DNA of 64,000 bases from Nocardioidaceae bacterium SCSIO 66511 (GTDB taxonomy: Bacteria > Actinomycetota > Actinomycetes > Propionibacteriales > Nocardioidaceae), in NCBI GenBank assembly GCA_023100825.1, contig CP095846.1, positions 124,001-188,000 on the forward strand, written 5' to 3'. A program made the translations under genes and the position numbers. Under the pieces are notes generated by a model. The model was given only the letters and a program-made list of their open reading frames with translations, searched no databases and had not been told where the DNA came from. This document shows positions 54,699-63,324 of the stretch, one piece after another. Positions within the stretch are counted from its first letter, which is position 1, and every line of letters begins with the position of its first letter.

Positions 54699-56243
54699 AT
54701 GCGAGAACTGGTCGACGAACTACGCGAACGCCTCGCCGTCGTACGACAAGGGGGCTCCGAGGCCGCCCGCGCCAAGCATGAGAGCCGCGGCAAGCTACTC
54801 GTACGCGAGCGTGTCGACCGGCTGCTCGACGCGGGATCACCGTTCCTGGAGATCGCGCCGCTGGCCGCCGGAGGCATGTACGACGACGCCGTGCCGAGCG
54901 CGGGCATCGTCACCGGGATCGGCCGCGTACACGGTCGCGAATGCGTGATCGTCGCCAACGACGCAACGGTCAAGGGCGGTACGTATTACCCGATGACGGT
55001 CAAGAAGCACCTCCGCGCGCAGACCGTTGCCGCGGAGAATCACCTGCCGTGCATCTACCTCGTCGACTCGGGCGGCGCGTTCCTTCCGATGCAAGACGAG
55101 GTGTTTCCCGACCGCGAGCATTTCGGGCGGATCTTCTTCAACCAGGCAACGATGTCGCAGCGCGGCATCCCGCAGATCGCCGCCGTGATGGGCTCGTGCA
55201 CCGCCGGCGGCGCGTACGTGCCGGCTATGTCCGACGAGACCGTGATCGTCAAGGACCAGGGCACCATCTTTCTCGGTGGTCCGCCGCTGGTGAAGGCCGC
55301 GACCGGGGAGGTCGTCACCGCCGAGGAGCTCGGCGGCGGCGATGTGCACGCGCGTACGTCCGGCGTCGTCGATCACCTCGCGGGTGACGATGCCGAGGCA
55401 TTGGCCGTCGTACGCTCCATCGTCGACACACTCGAGCCTCCGAAGGGTTCGAGCATCGCCCGGTACGAGTCGGAAGAACCGGTTGCAGACCCCGCAGAGC
55501 TGTACGACGTCGTGCCCACCGACTCGCGCACACCGTACGACGTACGCGAGATCATCTCGCGGATCGTCGACGGCTCGCGTCTGCACGAGTTCAAACAGCT
55601 CTACGGCGACACGTTGGTGTGTGGGTTCGCCCGCATCTGGGGTTACCCGGTGGCGATCATCGCCAACAACGGAATCCTGTTCTCCGAGTCTGCCTTGAAG
55701 GGTGCGCATTTCATCGAGCTCGCGAACCAGCGCGGCGTACCCCTCGTCTTCCTGCAGAACATCACGGGTTTCATGGTCGGCAAGGAGTACGAGAACGGCG
55801 GCATCGCCAAGGACGGCGCGAAGCTGGTGACCGCGGTCGCGAGCTCGGTCGTGCCGAAGTTCACCGTCGTGGTGGGCGGATCGTTCGGCGCCGGCAACTA
55901 CGGCATGTGCGGCCGCGCGTACGACCCGAGGTTCCTCTGGATGTGGCCGAATGCGCGCATCTCCGTGATGGGCGGCGAGCAGGCGGCCTCGGTGCTCGCA
56001 ACGGTCCGTCGGGATGGCCTCGAGGCCAGGGGAGAAGACTGGTCGGAGGCCGACGAGGAGGCGTTCAAGGCACCGATCCGCGAGCAGTACGAGCATCAAG
56101 GCTCGCCGTACTACTCGACCGCCCGGTTGTGGGACGACGGCATCATCGACCCTGTCGACACCCGGCGGGTGCTCGGTATGGGTCTGGCGGCCGCGTCTCA
56201 TGCGCCTGTGCCCGAGCCGTCCTACGGCGTCTTCCGGATGTGA
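54699..56243 (+). CDS. mccB: Methylcrotonyl-CoA carboxylase carboxyltransferase (beta) subunit
   Basis: A 514-residue carboxyltransferase. [21 protein letters not shown]-like sequence in the N-half, [16 protein letters not shown] and [22 protein letters not shown] in the C-half match the methylcrotonyl/geranyl-CoA carboxylase group better than propionyl-CoA carboxylase. It transfers carboxyl from biotin to 3-methylcrotonyl-CoA. ATG at 54699 is used; another at 54691 is out of frame. The alpha subunit follows after two bases. Confidence 0.9.
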   Translation: MRELVDELRERLAVVRQGGSEAARAKHESRGKLLVRERVDRLLDAGSPFLEIAPLAAGGMYDDAVPSAGIVTGIGRVHGRECVIVANDATVKGGTYYPMTVKKHLRAQTVAAENHLPCIYLVDSGGAFLPMQDEVFPDREHFGRIFFNQATMSQRGIPQIAAVMGSCTAGGAYVPAMSDETVIVKDQGTIFLGGPPLVKAATGEVVTAEELGGGDVHARTSGVVDHLAGDDAEALAVVRSIVDTLEPPKGSSIARYESEEPVADPAELYDVVPTDSRTPYDVREIISRIVDGSRLHEFKQLYGDTLVCGFARIWGYPVAIIANNGILFSESALKGAHFIELANQRGVPLVFLQNITGFMVGKEYENGGIAKDGAKLVTAVASSVVPKFTVVVGGSFGAGNYGMCGRAYDPRFLWMWPNARISVMGGEQAASVLATVRRDGLEARGEDWSEADEEAFKAPIREQYEHQGSPYYSTARLWDDGIIDPVDTRRVLGMGLAAASHAPVPEPSYGVFRM

Positions 56244-56245
56244 TC

Positions 56246-58276
56246 ATGAACCCTCCCGCGAAAACACCTTTCAGCACCGTCCTCGTCTCCAACCGAGGCG
56301 AGATCGCCGTGCGCATCGTCCGAGCGGCGCGCGCGGCCGGTCTGCGCAGCGTCGCGGTCTTCTCCGACGCCGACCGCGATGCGCAGCATGTACGAGAAGC
56401 CGACGCCGCCGTGCGGATCGGCCCGGTCTCGGCAGCGGAGTCGTACCTGTCGATCGACGCTGTCATCGACGCCGCATTACGCAGCGGCGCCGAGGCGATC
56501 CATCCCGGCTACGGCTTCCTGTCCGAGCGAGCGGCGTTCGCGCGAGCGGTCGAGCAGGCCGGGTTGGTGTTCATCGGGCCCGATGCAGACGTCATGGACG
56601 CGATGGGGCGCAAGGATCGCGCTCGCGAGATAGCAGTACGCGCGGGCGTACCCGTCGTGCCGCGGTTCGACGATGGCGGCGGCGAGCCCGACCCGGCGGC
56701 GTACCCGGTTCTGGTCAAGGCCGCGGCCGGAGGCGGCGGCAAGGGCATGCGGATCGTCCGAGAGCCGAGCGAGCTTCCCGATGCGATCGCGGCCGCGAAG
56801 CGCGAGGCCGCATCGGCGTTCGGTGACGACACGCTGCTGATCGAGAAGTACGTCGAGCGCGGTCGGCACATCGAGGTCCAGGTCATCGCCGACAAGCACG
56901 GCAACGTACTCCACCTGTACGAGCGCGACTGCTCGACGCAGCGGCGGCACCAGAAGGTGCTCGAGGAGGCACCTGCGCCGACGATCCCGGCGTCGGTGCG
57001 CGAGACCGTCACGGAGTCGGCGGTCGCCTTGTGTCGTGAGGTCGGGTACGTCGGCGCGGGCACGGTCGAGTTCCTGGTGTGGGACGAAGCGACGGATGCG
57101 CCGGGCTGCGCGTTCCTGGAGATGAACACCCGCCTGCAGGTCGAGCATCCAGTCACCGAGCTGGTGACGGGCCTCGACCTCGTTGCGTTGCAGTTCGCAG
57201 TCGCCGCGGGCGATCCGCTGCCGATCGCGCAGCGTGAGGTCACGTGCTCGGGGCACGCGATCGAGGCGCGCGTGTACGCGGAGGACCCGTACTCCGACTT
57301 TCTGCCGCAGGCCGGGCTCGCTCGCCTCGTACGCTGGCCAGCTCGCGATCGTGCTCGAGTCGATGAGGCCTTGCGATCCGGTCAGGAGGTCGGCACGGCG
57401 TACGACCCGATGCTCGCGAAGGTGATAGCGCACGGTCCGACCCGTGAGGCAGCCCGCCGTAACCTCGTCGCGGCGCTTGACGAGACCGCGGTGCTGGGTC
57501 TCACGACGAACGTCGGATTCCTGCGCAGGCTGGCCGCGAGCGATGCATTCCGCGACGCCGAGATCCACACGGCCTGGCTCGACCATGACCCTGCGGGCAT
57601 CACCACACGCGAAGCCATGCCGGCCGCTGCGCTACCGATCGCCGCGTGGGCAGTCGCCCGGGTGAGTGTGCCGCGTGAGGCAGGCCATCCATTCGGCACC
57701 GCGGACGGTTGGCGGCTCGTCGGCACACCGGCTCTCGTACCGGTTGAGCTCTCGTACGACGACGAGAGCGTGACCGTGCACGTCGACCCAGGCACCGGAC
57801 TCGTCACAACACCCGACGGTCGCAGCACGCGCATCGGCCTGGTCGAGCGCGTACTTTCGCCCGACGGGCAGGTCGAGCGAGTACGCCTCGATGTCGACGG
57901 CGTCACGCTCGACACGACGATGCTGGTCGATGCACACGAGATCACCGTGGCATTGCACGGTCAGCCGTGGACGTTCCAACGCCCCGACGCGTTCGGACCC
58001 GGCCTCGCTGCCGATGCCGGCGACGCCGATGTGGCCGCGCCGATGCCCGGGACCGTTCTGTCCGTCGGCGTCGAGGTCGGCGCGAGCGTACGCGCCGGTG
58101 AGGTGCTCGGCGTTCTGGAGGCGATGAAGATGGAGCTCGCGCTCAAGGCGCCGTACGACGGGACGGTTGCGCTCGTCCATGCGGAGACGGGTAAGCAGGT
58201 CGCGCTGGGTGAGGTGCTCTTCCGGGTCGACTCTGGAGACCCGCATGGGCACAGCCGGGTGGAGGAGGCCCCGTGA
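56246..58276 (+). CDS. mccA: Methylcrotonyl-CoA carboxylase biotin (alpha) subunit
   Basis: A 676-residue protein with biotin carboxylase (about 10-455: VLVSNRGEIAVRI, IHPGYGFLSE, KAAAGGGGKGM, FLEMNTRLQVEHPVTE) and a C-terminal biotinyl domain with EAMKMEL holding the biotinylated lysine. Between them lies the BT linker region. Together with mccB it forms the ATP-dependent leucine degradation carboxylase. Confidence 0.92.
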   Translation: MNPPAKTPFSTVLVSNRGEIAVRIVRAARAAGLRSVAVFSDADRDAQHVREADAAVRIGPVSAAESYLSIDAVIDAALRSGAEAIHPGYGFLSERAAFARAVEQAGLVFIGPDADVMDAMGRKDRAREIAVRAGVPVVPRFDDGGGEPDPAAYPVLVKAAAGGGGKGMRIVREPSELPDAIAAAKREAASAFGDDTLLIEKYVERGRHIEVQVIADKHGNVLHLYERDCSTQRRHQKVLEEAPAPTIPASVRETVTESAVALCREVGYVGAGTVEFLVWDEATDAPGCAFLEMNTRLQVEHPVTELVTGLDLVALQFAVAAGDPLPIAQREVTCSGHAIEARVYAEDPYSDFLPQAGLARLVRWPARDRARVDEALRSGQEVGTAYDPMLAKVIAHGPTREAARRNLVAALDETAVLGLTTNVGFLRRLAASDAFRDAEIHTAWLDHDPAGITTREAMPAAALPIAAWAVARVSVPREAGHPFGTADGWRLVGTPALVPVELSYDDESVTVHVDPGTGLVTTPDGRSTRIGLVERVLSPDGQVERVRLDVDGVTLDTTMLVDAHEITVALHGQPWTFQRPDAFGPGLAADAGDADVAAPMPGTVLSVGVEVGASVRAGEVLGVLEAMKMELALKAPYDGTVALVHAETGKQVALGEVLFRVDSGDPHGHSRVEEAP

Positions 58277-58277
58277 G

Positions 58278-58326
58278 CCGCACGTTTCGGCCCCAGATCT
58301 TGAGTTTTCGGGGCCGAAACGTGCGG
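58278..58326 (+). terminator. Perfect 17-base hairpin after mccA
   Basis: CCGCACGTTTCGGCCCC at 58278-58294 is repeated as its exact reverse complement at 58310-58326 around 15 bases, starting one base after the mccA stop. The length of the stem makes an efficient terminator likely, separating mccBA from the AraC gene. Confidence 0.7.
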
Positions 58327-58349
58327 GCCAGCGGGGGTACGGTGAAGGC

Positions 58350-58796
58350 ATGGTGAGCGCGTCGGAGGATCAGAACCGCCGGATGCTGCGCGCACGCGAT
58401 GCAATGGACCGCGACTTCGACAAACCGCTCGACATCGCTGCGCTGGCGCGGATCGCGTACGTGTCGGAGGCGCACTTCATCCGTACGTTCAGAGCGACGT
58501 TCGGCGAGACGCCCCACCGTTACCTGCAGCGGCGCCGGATCGAGCGGGCGATGTGGGACCTCCGTGCGACCAACCGGCCGGTCACCGAGGTCGCGTTGGG
58601 CGTCGGGTTCTCCAGCCTCGGCACGTTCAGCCGCACGTTCCGCGACATCGTCGGGGTATCTCCGAGTGGCTATCGACAGCGTACGGTCGGTGACGTCGGC
58701 CCCGCGCCGACCTGCTTCCGGATGGCCTGGGAGCGGCCACGAGAAGCGAGCAGTTTCGGAGAAGCGGATACTCGCCGCGGCGATCTAGTGTCATAG
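58350..58796 (+). CDS. Short AraC family transcriptional regulator
   Basis: A 148-residue protein that is little more than the two-helix-turn-helix DNA-binding domain: LDIAALARIAYVSEAHFIR and VTEVALGVGFSSLGTFSRTF, then the closing GVSPSGYR. No effector domain is attached. It starts behind GGTGAAGG, and the VOC gene follows after two bases, a pairing seen elsewhere in actinobacteria. Confidence 0.87.
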   Translation: MVSASEDQNRRMLRARDAMDRDFDKPLDIAALARIAYVSEAHFIRTFRATFGETPHRYLQRRRIERAMWDLRATNRPVTEVALGVGFSSLGTFSRTFRDIVGVSPSGYRQRTVGDVGPAPTCFRMAWERPREASSFGEADTRRGDLVS

Positions 58797-58798
58797 CC

Positions 58799-59278
58799 AT
58801 GACGAAGTTCAACGCAATCAGCCATTCCGCTATCTACGTGACCGACCAGGACGAAGCCCTCGACTTCTACGTCGGCAAGCTCGGTATGGAGGTCAGCGCC
58901 GACGTCGATCTCGGCGTCATGCGCTGGCTCACGGTCTGTGTCCCGGGCGACGATCGACACGTACTCCTGGAGCTACCGGGCGGACCGGGTCCGTCGGGCG
59001 AGACCGCCGATCAACTGCGCGACCTGCTCAGCAAGGGCGCGCTCGGGCTCGCGTTCATCCTGACGACCGGTGACTGCAAGGCGACGATCGCCGATCTCGA
59101 GTCGAAGGGTGTTGAGATCACCCAGCAGCCCACCGAACAGCCGTACGGCGTCGACGCAGGCATCCGTGACCCGTTTGGCAACTACCTGAGGGTCACGCAG
59201 CCCGCCGCGGTGATGGGCGAGTTCACCCCCGAGGTGCTGGACAGGTACAAGAGCGAAACGATGGGTGTTTCCGACTGA
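58799..59278 (+). CDS. VOC family (glyoxalase/dioxygenase-like) protein
   Basis: A 159-residue protein with two beta-alpha-beta-beta-beta modules. AIYVTDQDEALDFYVGKLG starts the fold and DPFGNYLRVTQP ends it with the usual metal-site region. Related proteins are glyoxalases, dioxygenases or resistance proteins; the actual role is unknown. Probably the target or partner of the upstream AraC protein. Confidence 0.85.
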   Translation: MTKFNAISHSAIYVTDQDEALDFYVGKLGMEVSADVDLGVMRWLTVCVPGDDRHVLLELPGGPGPSGETADQLRDLLSKGALGLAFILTTGDCKATIADLESKGVEITQQPTEQPYGVDAGIRDPFGNYLRVTQPAAVMGEFTPEVLDRYKSETMGVSD

Positions 59279-59291
59279 ACATGGAGCGACG

Positions 59292-60230
59292 ATGACCCGA
59301 CCTCTGCCGATGGTGGAGCCGACTGCCGGGCTACCCGGGCGTGTGACGATTTACGAGGTCGGTCCGCGCGACGGGTTGCAGAACGAGAAGACGGTCGTGC
59401 CGGTCGACGTGAAGGCCGAGTTCGTTCACCGACTGGTCGCCGCCGGGCTCCCCATCGTCGAGGCGACCAGCTTCGTGCATCCGAAGTGGGTGCCGCAGCT
59501 CGCGGACGCGGCCGAGCTCGCAGCGAGGCTCGACCTCGAGGGTGCGACGCCGATGCCGGTCCTCGTACCGAATGAGCGCGGTCTCGACCGAGCGCTCGAG
59601 GCGGGTTCGAAGCACATCGCGATCTTCGGCAGTGCGACGCAGACCTTCGCCGAGCGCAACCTCAACTCCGACCTCGAGACGCAGGTCACCATGTTCGAAC
59701 CCGTGGTGTCGCGGGCTCTTGCGGCCGGTCTCGACGTACGCGCGTACGTCTCGATGTGCTTCGGCGATCCGTGGGAAGGCGCGGTGCCGATCGAGCAGGT
59801 CGTACGCGTGGGCAAACAGCTGCTCGAGCTCGGTGCATCGCAGCTGTCGATCGGAGACACCATCGGCGTCGCGACGGCAGGGCACGTCGGCGCGCTGATC
59901 GACGCTTTCGGCGCCGCCGGCGTCGGCGTCGAGCGGCTGGCGATGCACTTCCACGATACGTACGGGCAAGCCCTCGCCAACGCGTACGCCGCGCTCGGCA
60001 AGGGGATCACCACGTTCGACGCATCGGCCGGCGGACTCGGCGGGTGCCCGTACGCCAAGAGCGCAACCGGAAACCTCGCAACCGAAGACCTCGTCTGGAT
60101 GCTCGACGGCCTCGACATCGACCACGGCGTCGACCTCGACTCGATGGTCGAGACGAGTGCCTGGATGGCCCAGCAGCTCGGCCGGCCGAGCCCGTCGGCG
60201 GTCGTCCGCGCGCTGGCCGGCGGTGCCTAG
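59292..60230 (+). CDS. Hydroxymethylglutaryl-CoA lyase
   Basis: A 312-residue TIM-barrel lyase. YEVGPRDGLQNEK begins the barrel, AMHFHDTYGQALAN carries metal histidines, and GGLGGCPYAKSATGN holds the catalytic cysteine. It splits HMG-CoA into acetyl-CoA and acetoacetate, the last step of leucine degradation begun by mccBA. ATG at 59292 follows GGAG; an ATG at 59281 is out of frame and stops at once. Confidence 0.9.
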   Translation: MTRPLPMVEPTAGLPGRVTIYEVGPRDGLQNEKTVVPVDVKAEFVHRLVAAGLPIVEATSFVHPKWVPQLADAAELAARLDLEGATPMPVLVPNERGLDRALEAGSKHIAIFGSATQTFAERNLNSDLETQVTMFEPVVSRALAAGLDVRAYVSMCFGDPWEGAVPIEQVVRVGKQLLELGASQLSIGDTIGVATAGHVGALIDAFGAAGVGVERLAMHFHDTYGQALANAYAALGKGITTFDASAGGLGGCPYAKSATGNLATEDLVWMLDGLDIDHGVDLDSMVETSAWMAQQLGRPSPSAVVRALAGGA

Positions 60231-60288
60231 AGTTCGCCGACTTTTCGTTGTCACAGCGGGGTTTCCGCACCTGAAAGTCCGCGAACTC
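60230..60288 (+). terminator. Nested hairpin after HMG-CoA lyase
   Basis: GAGTTCGCCGACTTT (60230-60244) pairs with AAAGTCCGCGAACTC (60274-60288) with one mismatch. The 29-base loop holds its own hairpin, GCGG/CCGC around GGTTT. It begins at the last base of the stop codon. Confidence 0.6.
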
Positions 60289-60344
60289 CGCTCAACGCGG
60301 GCGGGCCGGTGAGTGGTACGGAACGGAGCGGTAACCTTTCGGCC

Positions 60345-61502
60345 ATGGCGAAGGTATTCCTGCATGTCGGGGCACCGAAGACGGGCACATCGATGGTGCA
60401 GGAGCTCCTGTACAACAACCGCAAGACGCTTGCCGAGCACGGCATCCTCTACCCGGGGCGACGACGAGACGCGCACTTCATGGCCGCGCTCGATCTTCTC
60501 GAACGCACCTGGGGCGGCCTCGAGGCCGATGCGCCTGGCTCATGGGACTACCTCGTCGGCAAGGCGCAGAAGTGGGACGGCACGGTCATCATCTCGCATG
60601 AGGTCTTCGCGGGTGCGACCGAAGAGCAAGCCAAGCGGGCCGTCAACTCACTCGCCGGGTGTGACGTGCACATCGTCTACACGGCCCGAGACCTGAGTCG
60701 TCAGGTTCCGGCCGAGTGGCAGGAGCAGGTCAAACACCGCAAGAAGCTCAAGTACGCGTCGTTCCTGAAGGATCTACGCCGAGAAGAGCCGCAGAGCTAC
60801 AGCAGCCGCTGGTTCTGGGCCGTGCAGAACTGGCCCGACGTACTCCGCCGATGGGGTGCCGAGGTGCCCGACGAGAACGTCCACCTCGTGCCGGTGCCGC
60901 CGCCGGGTGCGCCGCGGGCCCTGCTCATCGACCGACTGATGAACCTGTGGGGCATCGAGTCGGAGTGGCTCACCGAGACTGCCGAGCGCGCGAACGTCAG
61001 TCTCGGTGCCGTCGAGACGACCGTCATCCGCAAGATCAACAAGCGCAACCCGCCGACGACGTACGAAGGCCCCTACTACCGCGAATGGGTACGTGAGCTG
61101 CTCGCGCACCGCACGCTGGCCGGTCGCGACGGCGCGCGGCGGCTGATTCTGCCGCCCAAGCATCGAGACTGGGCGCGTACGCTGACCGCGCAGTGGGCCG
61201 AGGAGCTACGCGAGCACGCGTACGACATCCGTGGTGACCTCGATGAGCTGGGCGTCGTTGAGGAGCAGGGCGAGTTCGTCGACCCGGACCAGGTCTCCTC
61301 CGGCGACCAACTCCGCGTTGCACTCGATGTCATCGACACCCTCCTGGCCGAGCTGGTGCACGAGCGCGAGCGCGGAGCGGGCGCGGCCAGGGAGGCCGAG
61401 CACCGCGGAGAGGTTCGACTGCAAGAGGCGATGGCCATGCATGCGAAGAAGCGCCGGCTCCGACGATTCGCCGGTCGGGTGCGGCGCAAGCTGCGCTTCT
61501 AG
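60345..61502 (+). CDS. Sulfotransferase-like protein
   Basis: A 385-residue protein. VFLHVGAPKTGTSMVQ at residues 4-19 is the PAPS-binding phosphate loop of sulfotransferases, and VYTARDLSRQVPAEWQ fits the 3'-phosphate binding region. The C-terminal 60 residues are charged and helical. ATG at 60345 begins right at the conserved strand; there is no ribosome site, and TAACCT seven bases upstream may be a -10 of a leaderless transcript. Substrate unknown. Confidence 0.75.
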   Translation: MAKVFLHVGAPKTGTSMVQELLYNNRKTLAEHGILYPGRRRDAHFMAALDLLERTWGGLEADAPGSWDYLVGKAQKWDGTVIISHEVFAGATEEQAKRAVNSLAGCDVHIVYTARDLSRQVPAEWQEQVKHRKKLKYASFLKDLRREEPQSYSSRWFWAVQNWPDVLRRWGAEVPDENVHLVPVPPPGAPRALLIDRLMNLWGIESEWLTETAERANVSLGAVETTVIRKINKRNPPTTYEGPYYREWVRELLAHRTLAGRDGARRLILPPKHRDWARTLTAQWAEELREHAYDIRGDLDELGVVEEQGEFVDPDQVSSGDQLRVALDVIDTLLAELVHERERGAGAAREAEHRGEVRLQEAMAMHAKKRRLRRFAGRVRRKLRF

Positions 61503-62185
61503 TTCTGTTGCAGGCGGCGTTCGCGGAGCTGTTTGCGCGCGTACGAACCGATCTGGTACGTCGAGAGTCCGTCGGTCGCAGCCGCGACTCCACCGCCCAG
61601 CAAGGGGATTCGGCGACTGACGACCAGTGCCGCCCGTCGCCCCGTCACCTTGGCGAGCAGCTCTGAGGTGACGGTACGCCCGATCATCGGATCGAGCTCG
61701 GGATCATGCACGGGCGAGGTCGCGATCGCCATCGGCGTGCCCGGAAGTCTCTTCTTCTTGATCAGCTCGTCGACGGTGTCCTCACCCAGCAGGCAGGCGA
61801 GGATCGCATTTCGTACGCGCGGGTCCGCGAGGTCGTAGCCGCGCAGATGCGCGATCGAGGCGACCAGATGGGACTGCAGCAGAGCCAGCCCGGTGACATT
61901 CGCCGGTATTGCGACGGCAACCGTGATGCCGCCTCCGAGATTGGTCACGAACCCCTGCATCCCGGCGTAGCGCACATGCTGGGAGATGCACGCATCGATG
62001 GCGTCTTCGACATCGCCGTCGGCACTGACCAGACGGGCGTCTGCTGAAGCGGCAGCAGCCTTGATCGGTCCGTAACCGTCGATCGCGCGCTCCAGGATCT
62101 CGCGCACGTACCCGGATGTGACCTTCGGCGCGACCTTCTTGCCGAGCGGCACGATGCCCTTTGCGGCCATCCGTCCTACGCCCAT
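61499..62185 (-). CDS. EcsC family protein
   Basis: A 228-residue protein. The central GGGITVAVAIPANVTGLALLQ hydrophobic segment and LVASIAHLRGYDLADPRVRNAILACLLG pattern fit EcsC domain proteins, whose function is poorly known. AAAGGCAGCA precedes the ATG. Its stop shares a CTAG with that of the convergent sulfotransferase-like gene. Confidence 0.78.
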   Translation of the reverse strand: MGVGRMAAKGIVPLGKKVAPKVTSGYVREILERAIDGYGPIKAAAASADARLVSADGDVEDAIDACISQHVRYAGMQGFVTNLGGGITVAVAIPANVTGLALLQSHLVASIAHLRGYDLADPRVRNAILACLLGEDTVDELIKKKRLPGTPMAIATSPVHDPELDPMIGRTVTSELLAKVTGRRAALVVSRRIPLLGGGVAAATDGLSTYQIGSYARKQLRERRLQQN

Positions 62186-62273
62186 TGCTGCCTTTCGATG
62201 CGGGATACGACACCGAAAGAGTACCCGCGTGAGTTCCCGGCAGCGGGCGGCGCGGGGGTTACGCTGGCGCGCG

Positions 62274-62954
62274 ATGTCACCTGTGTCCGACCTACCGCCG
62301 TCCCGGTGGACGTTCGACTCCGCCGCCTGGCCGGATGAGGATTGCGTAGCGGCCGGTGCCGACCTCGAACCGCAGACCGTGCTAGACGCGTACCGACATG
62401 GAGCATTCCCGATGCCGGTCGAGGAGATCGAGCCGATGCTGTGGTGGTCTCCAGTGAACCGCGGGGTGCTGCGGATCGCCGATGCCCACATCAGCCGGTC
62501 GCTGCGTCGCTCCATGCGCAGATTCGACATCACCGTCGACCGATCGTTCGCGGAGGTCGTGGATGCCTGCGGGGATCCACGGCGCCCCGGTGCCTGGATC
62601 ACGACGGATATCCGCGACGCGTACGTACGGCTGCATGAGCTCGGTTGGGCACATTCGGTCGAGGCGCGTACGAAGGACGGCACTTTGGCAGGCGGCGTGT
62701 ACGGGCTCGCAATCGGAGGCCTGTTCGCAGGAGAGTCGATGTTCCACCATCAGCGCGATGCATCGAAGGTCGCGTTGATGGGTCTCGTGGCGTTGCTCGA
62801 CGACGAACACGCAGGTGAGCGGCTCATTGACGTCCAATGGCAGACCCATCACCTGGCGTCACTCGGAGTGACGGAGATGCCCCGACACGCCTATCTGAGT
62901 GCGTTGCCAAAGGTCTGCTCGGCGCCGTTACCGCGAGCCTTCGCAACGTTGTGA
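62274..62954 (+). CDS. aat: Leucyl/phenylalanyl-tRNA-protein transferase
   Basis: A 226-residue enzyme that adds leucine or phenylalanine to N-terminal basic residues, marking proteins for ClpS/ClpAP or ClpC-type degradation. GADLEPQTVLDAYRHGAFPM, WWSPVNRGVL and GGLFAGESMFHHQRDASKVA are the characteristic segments. No ribosome site; TACGCT at 62261-62266 may be a -10 giving a leaderless message. Confidence 0.92.
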   Translation: MSPVSDLPPSRWTFDSAAWPDEDCVAAGADLEPQTVLDAYRHGAFPMPVEEIEPMLWWSPVNRGVLRIADAHISRSLRRSMRRFDITVDRSFAEVVDACGDPRRPGAWITTDIRDAYVRLHELGWAHSVEARTKDGTLAGGVYGLAIGGLFAGESMFHHQRDASKVALMGLVALLDDEHAGERLIDVQWQTHHLASLGVTEMPRHAYLSALPKVCSAPLPRAFATL

Positions 62955-63011
62955 GGGTCCAATGCCTATGATCGTTCGTGTTTTGCACTCGAATCTGTCG
63001 AAGGAACTCAC

Positions 63012-63290
63012 ATGAACCGCTCTGAACTCGTCAACGCGCTGTCGGAGCGCACCGGCCGCACCAAGGCCGACGCCGACGCATTTGTCACCGCCCTCGGTGA
63101 CGAGCTGATCGAGGCCGTCGGAAAGGGCGACAAGGTACAGATCCCCGGTCTGCTGACCGTCGAGCGCGTCGAGCGCGCTGCTCGCTCCGGCCGTAACCCG
63201 GCGACCGGTGAGCCGCTCGAGATCCCGGCCGGCTTCGGCGTCAAGGTCAGCGCCGGCTCCAAGCTGAAGTCCGCAGCCAGCGGTAAGTGA
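63012..63290 (+). CDS. HU family DNA-binding protein
   Basis: A 92-residue nucleoid protein. MNRSELVNALSERTGRTKAD begins the dimer helices, and the beta-arm is present as RSGRNPATGEPLEIPAG. The lysine/alanine-rich tail of longer mycobacterial HU is missing. GAAGGAACTCAC precedes the ATG. Confidence 0.93.
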   Translation: MNRSELVNALSERTGRTKADADAFVTALGDELIEAVGKGDKVQIPGLLTVERVERAARSGRNPATGEPLEIPAGFGVKVSAGSKLKSAASGK

Positions 63291-63324
63291 CCTCTGGCTG
63301 TCTCATCTAGGGCACACTGAGGGA

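Noticed and set aside
54837-56201. Open frame of about 450 codons antisense to mccB
   Set aside because: Its translation is arginine- and histidine-rich with no recognisable motif, and the sense strand is a clear carboxylase. Long antisense frames are expected in GC-rich coding DNA.
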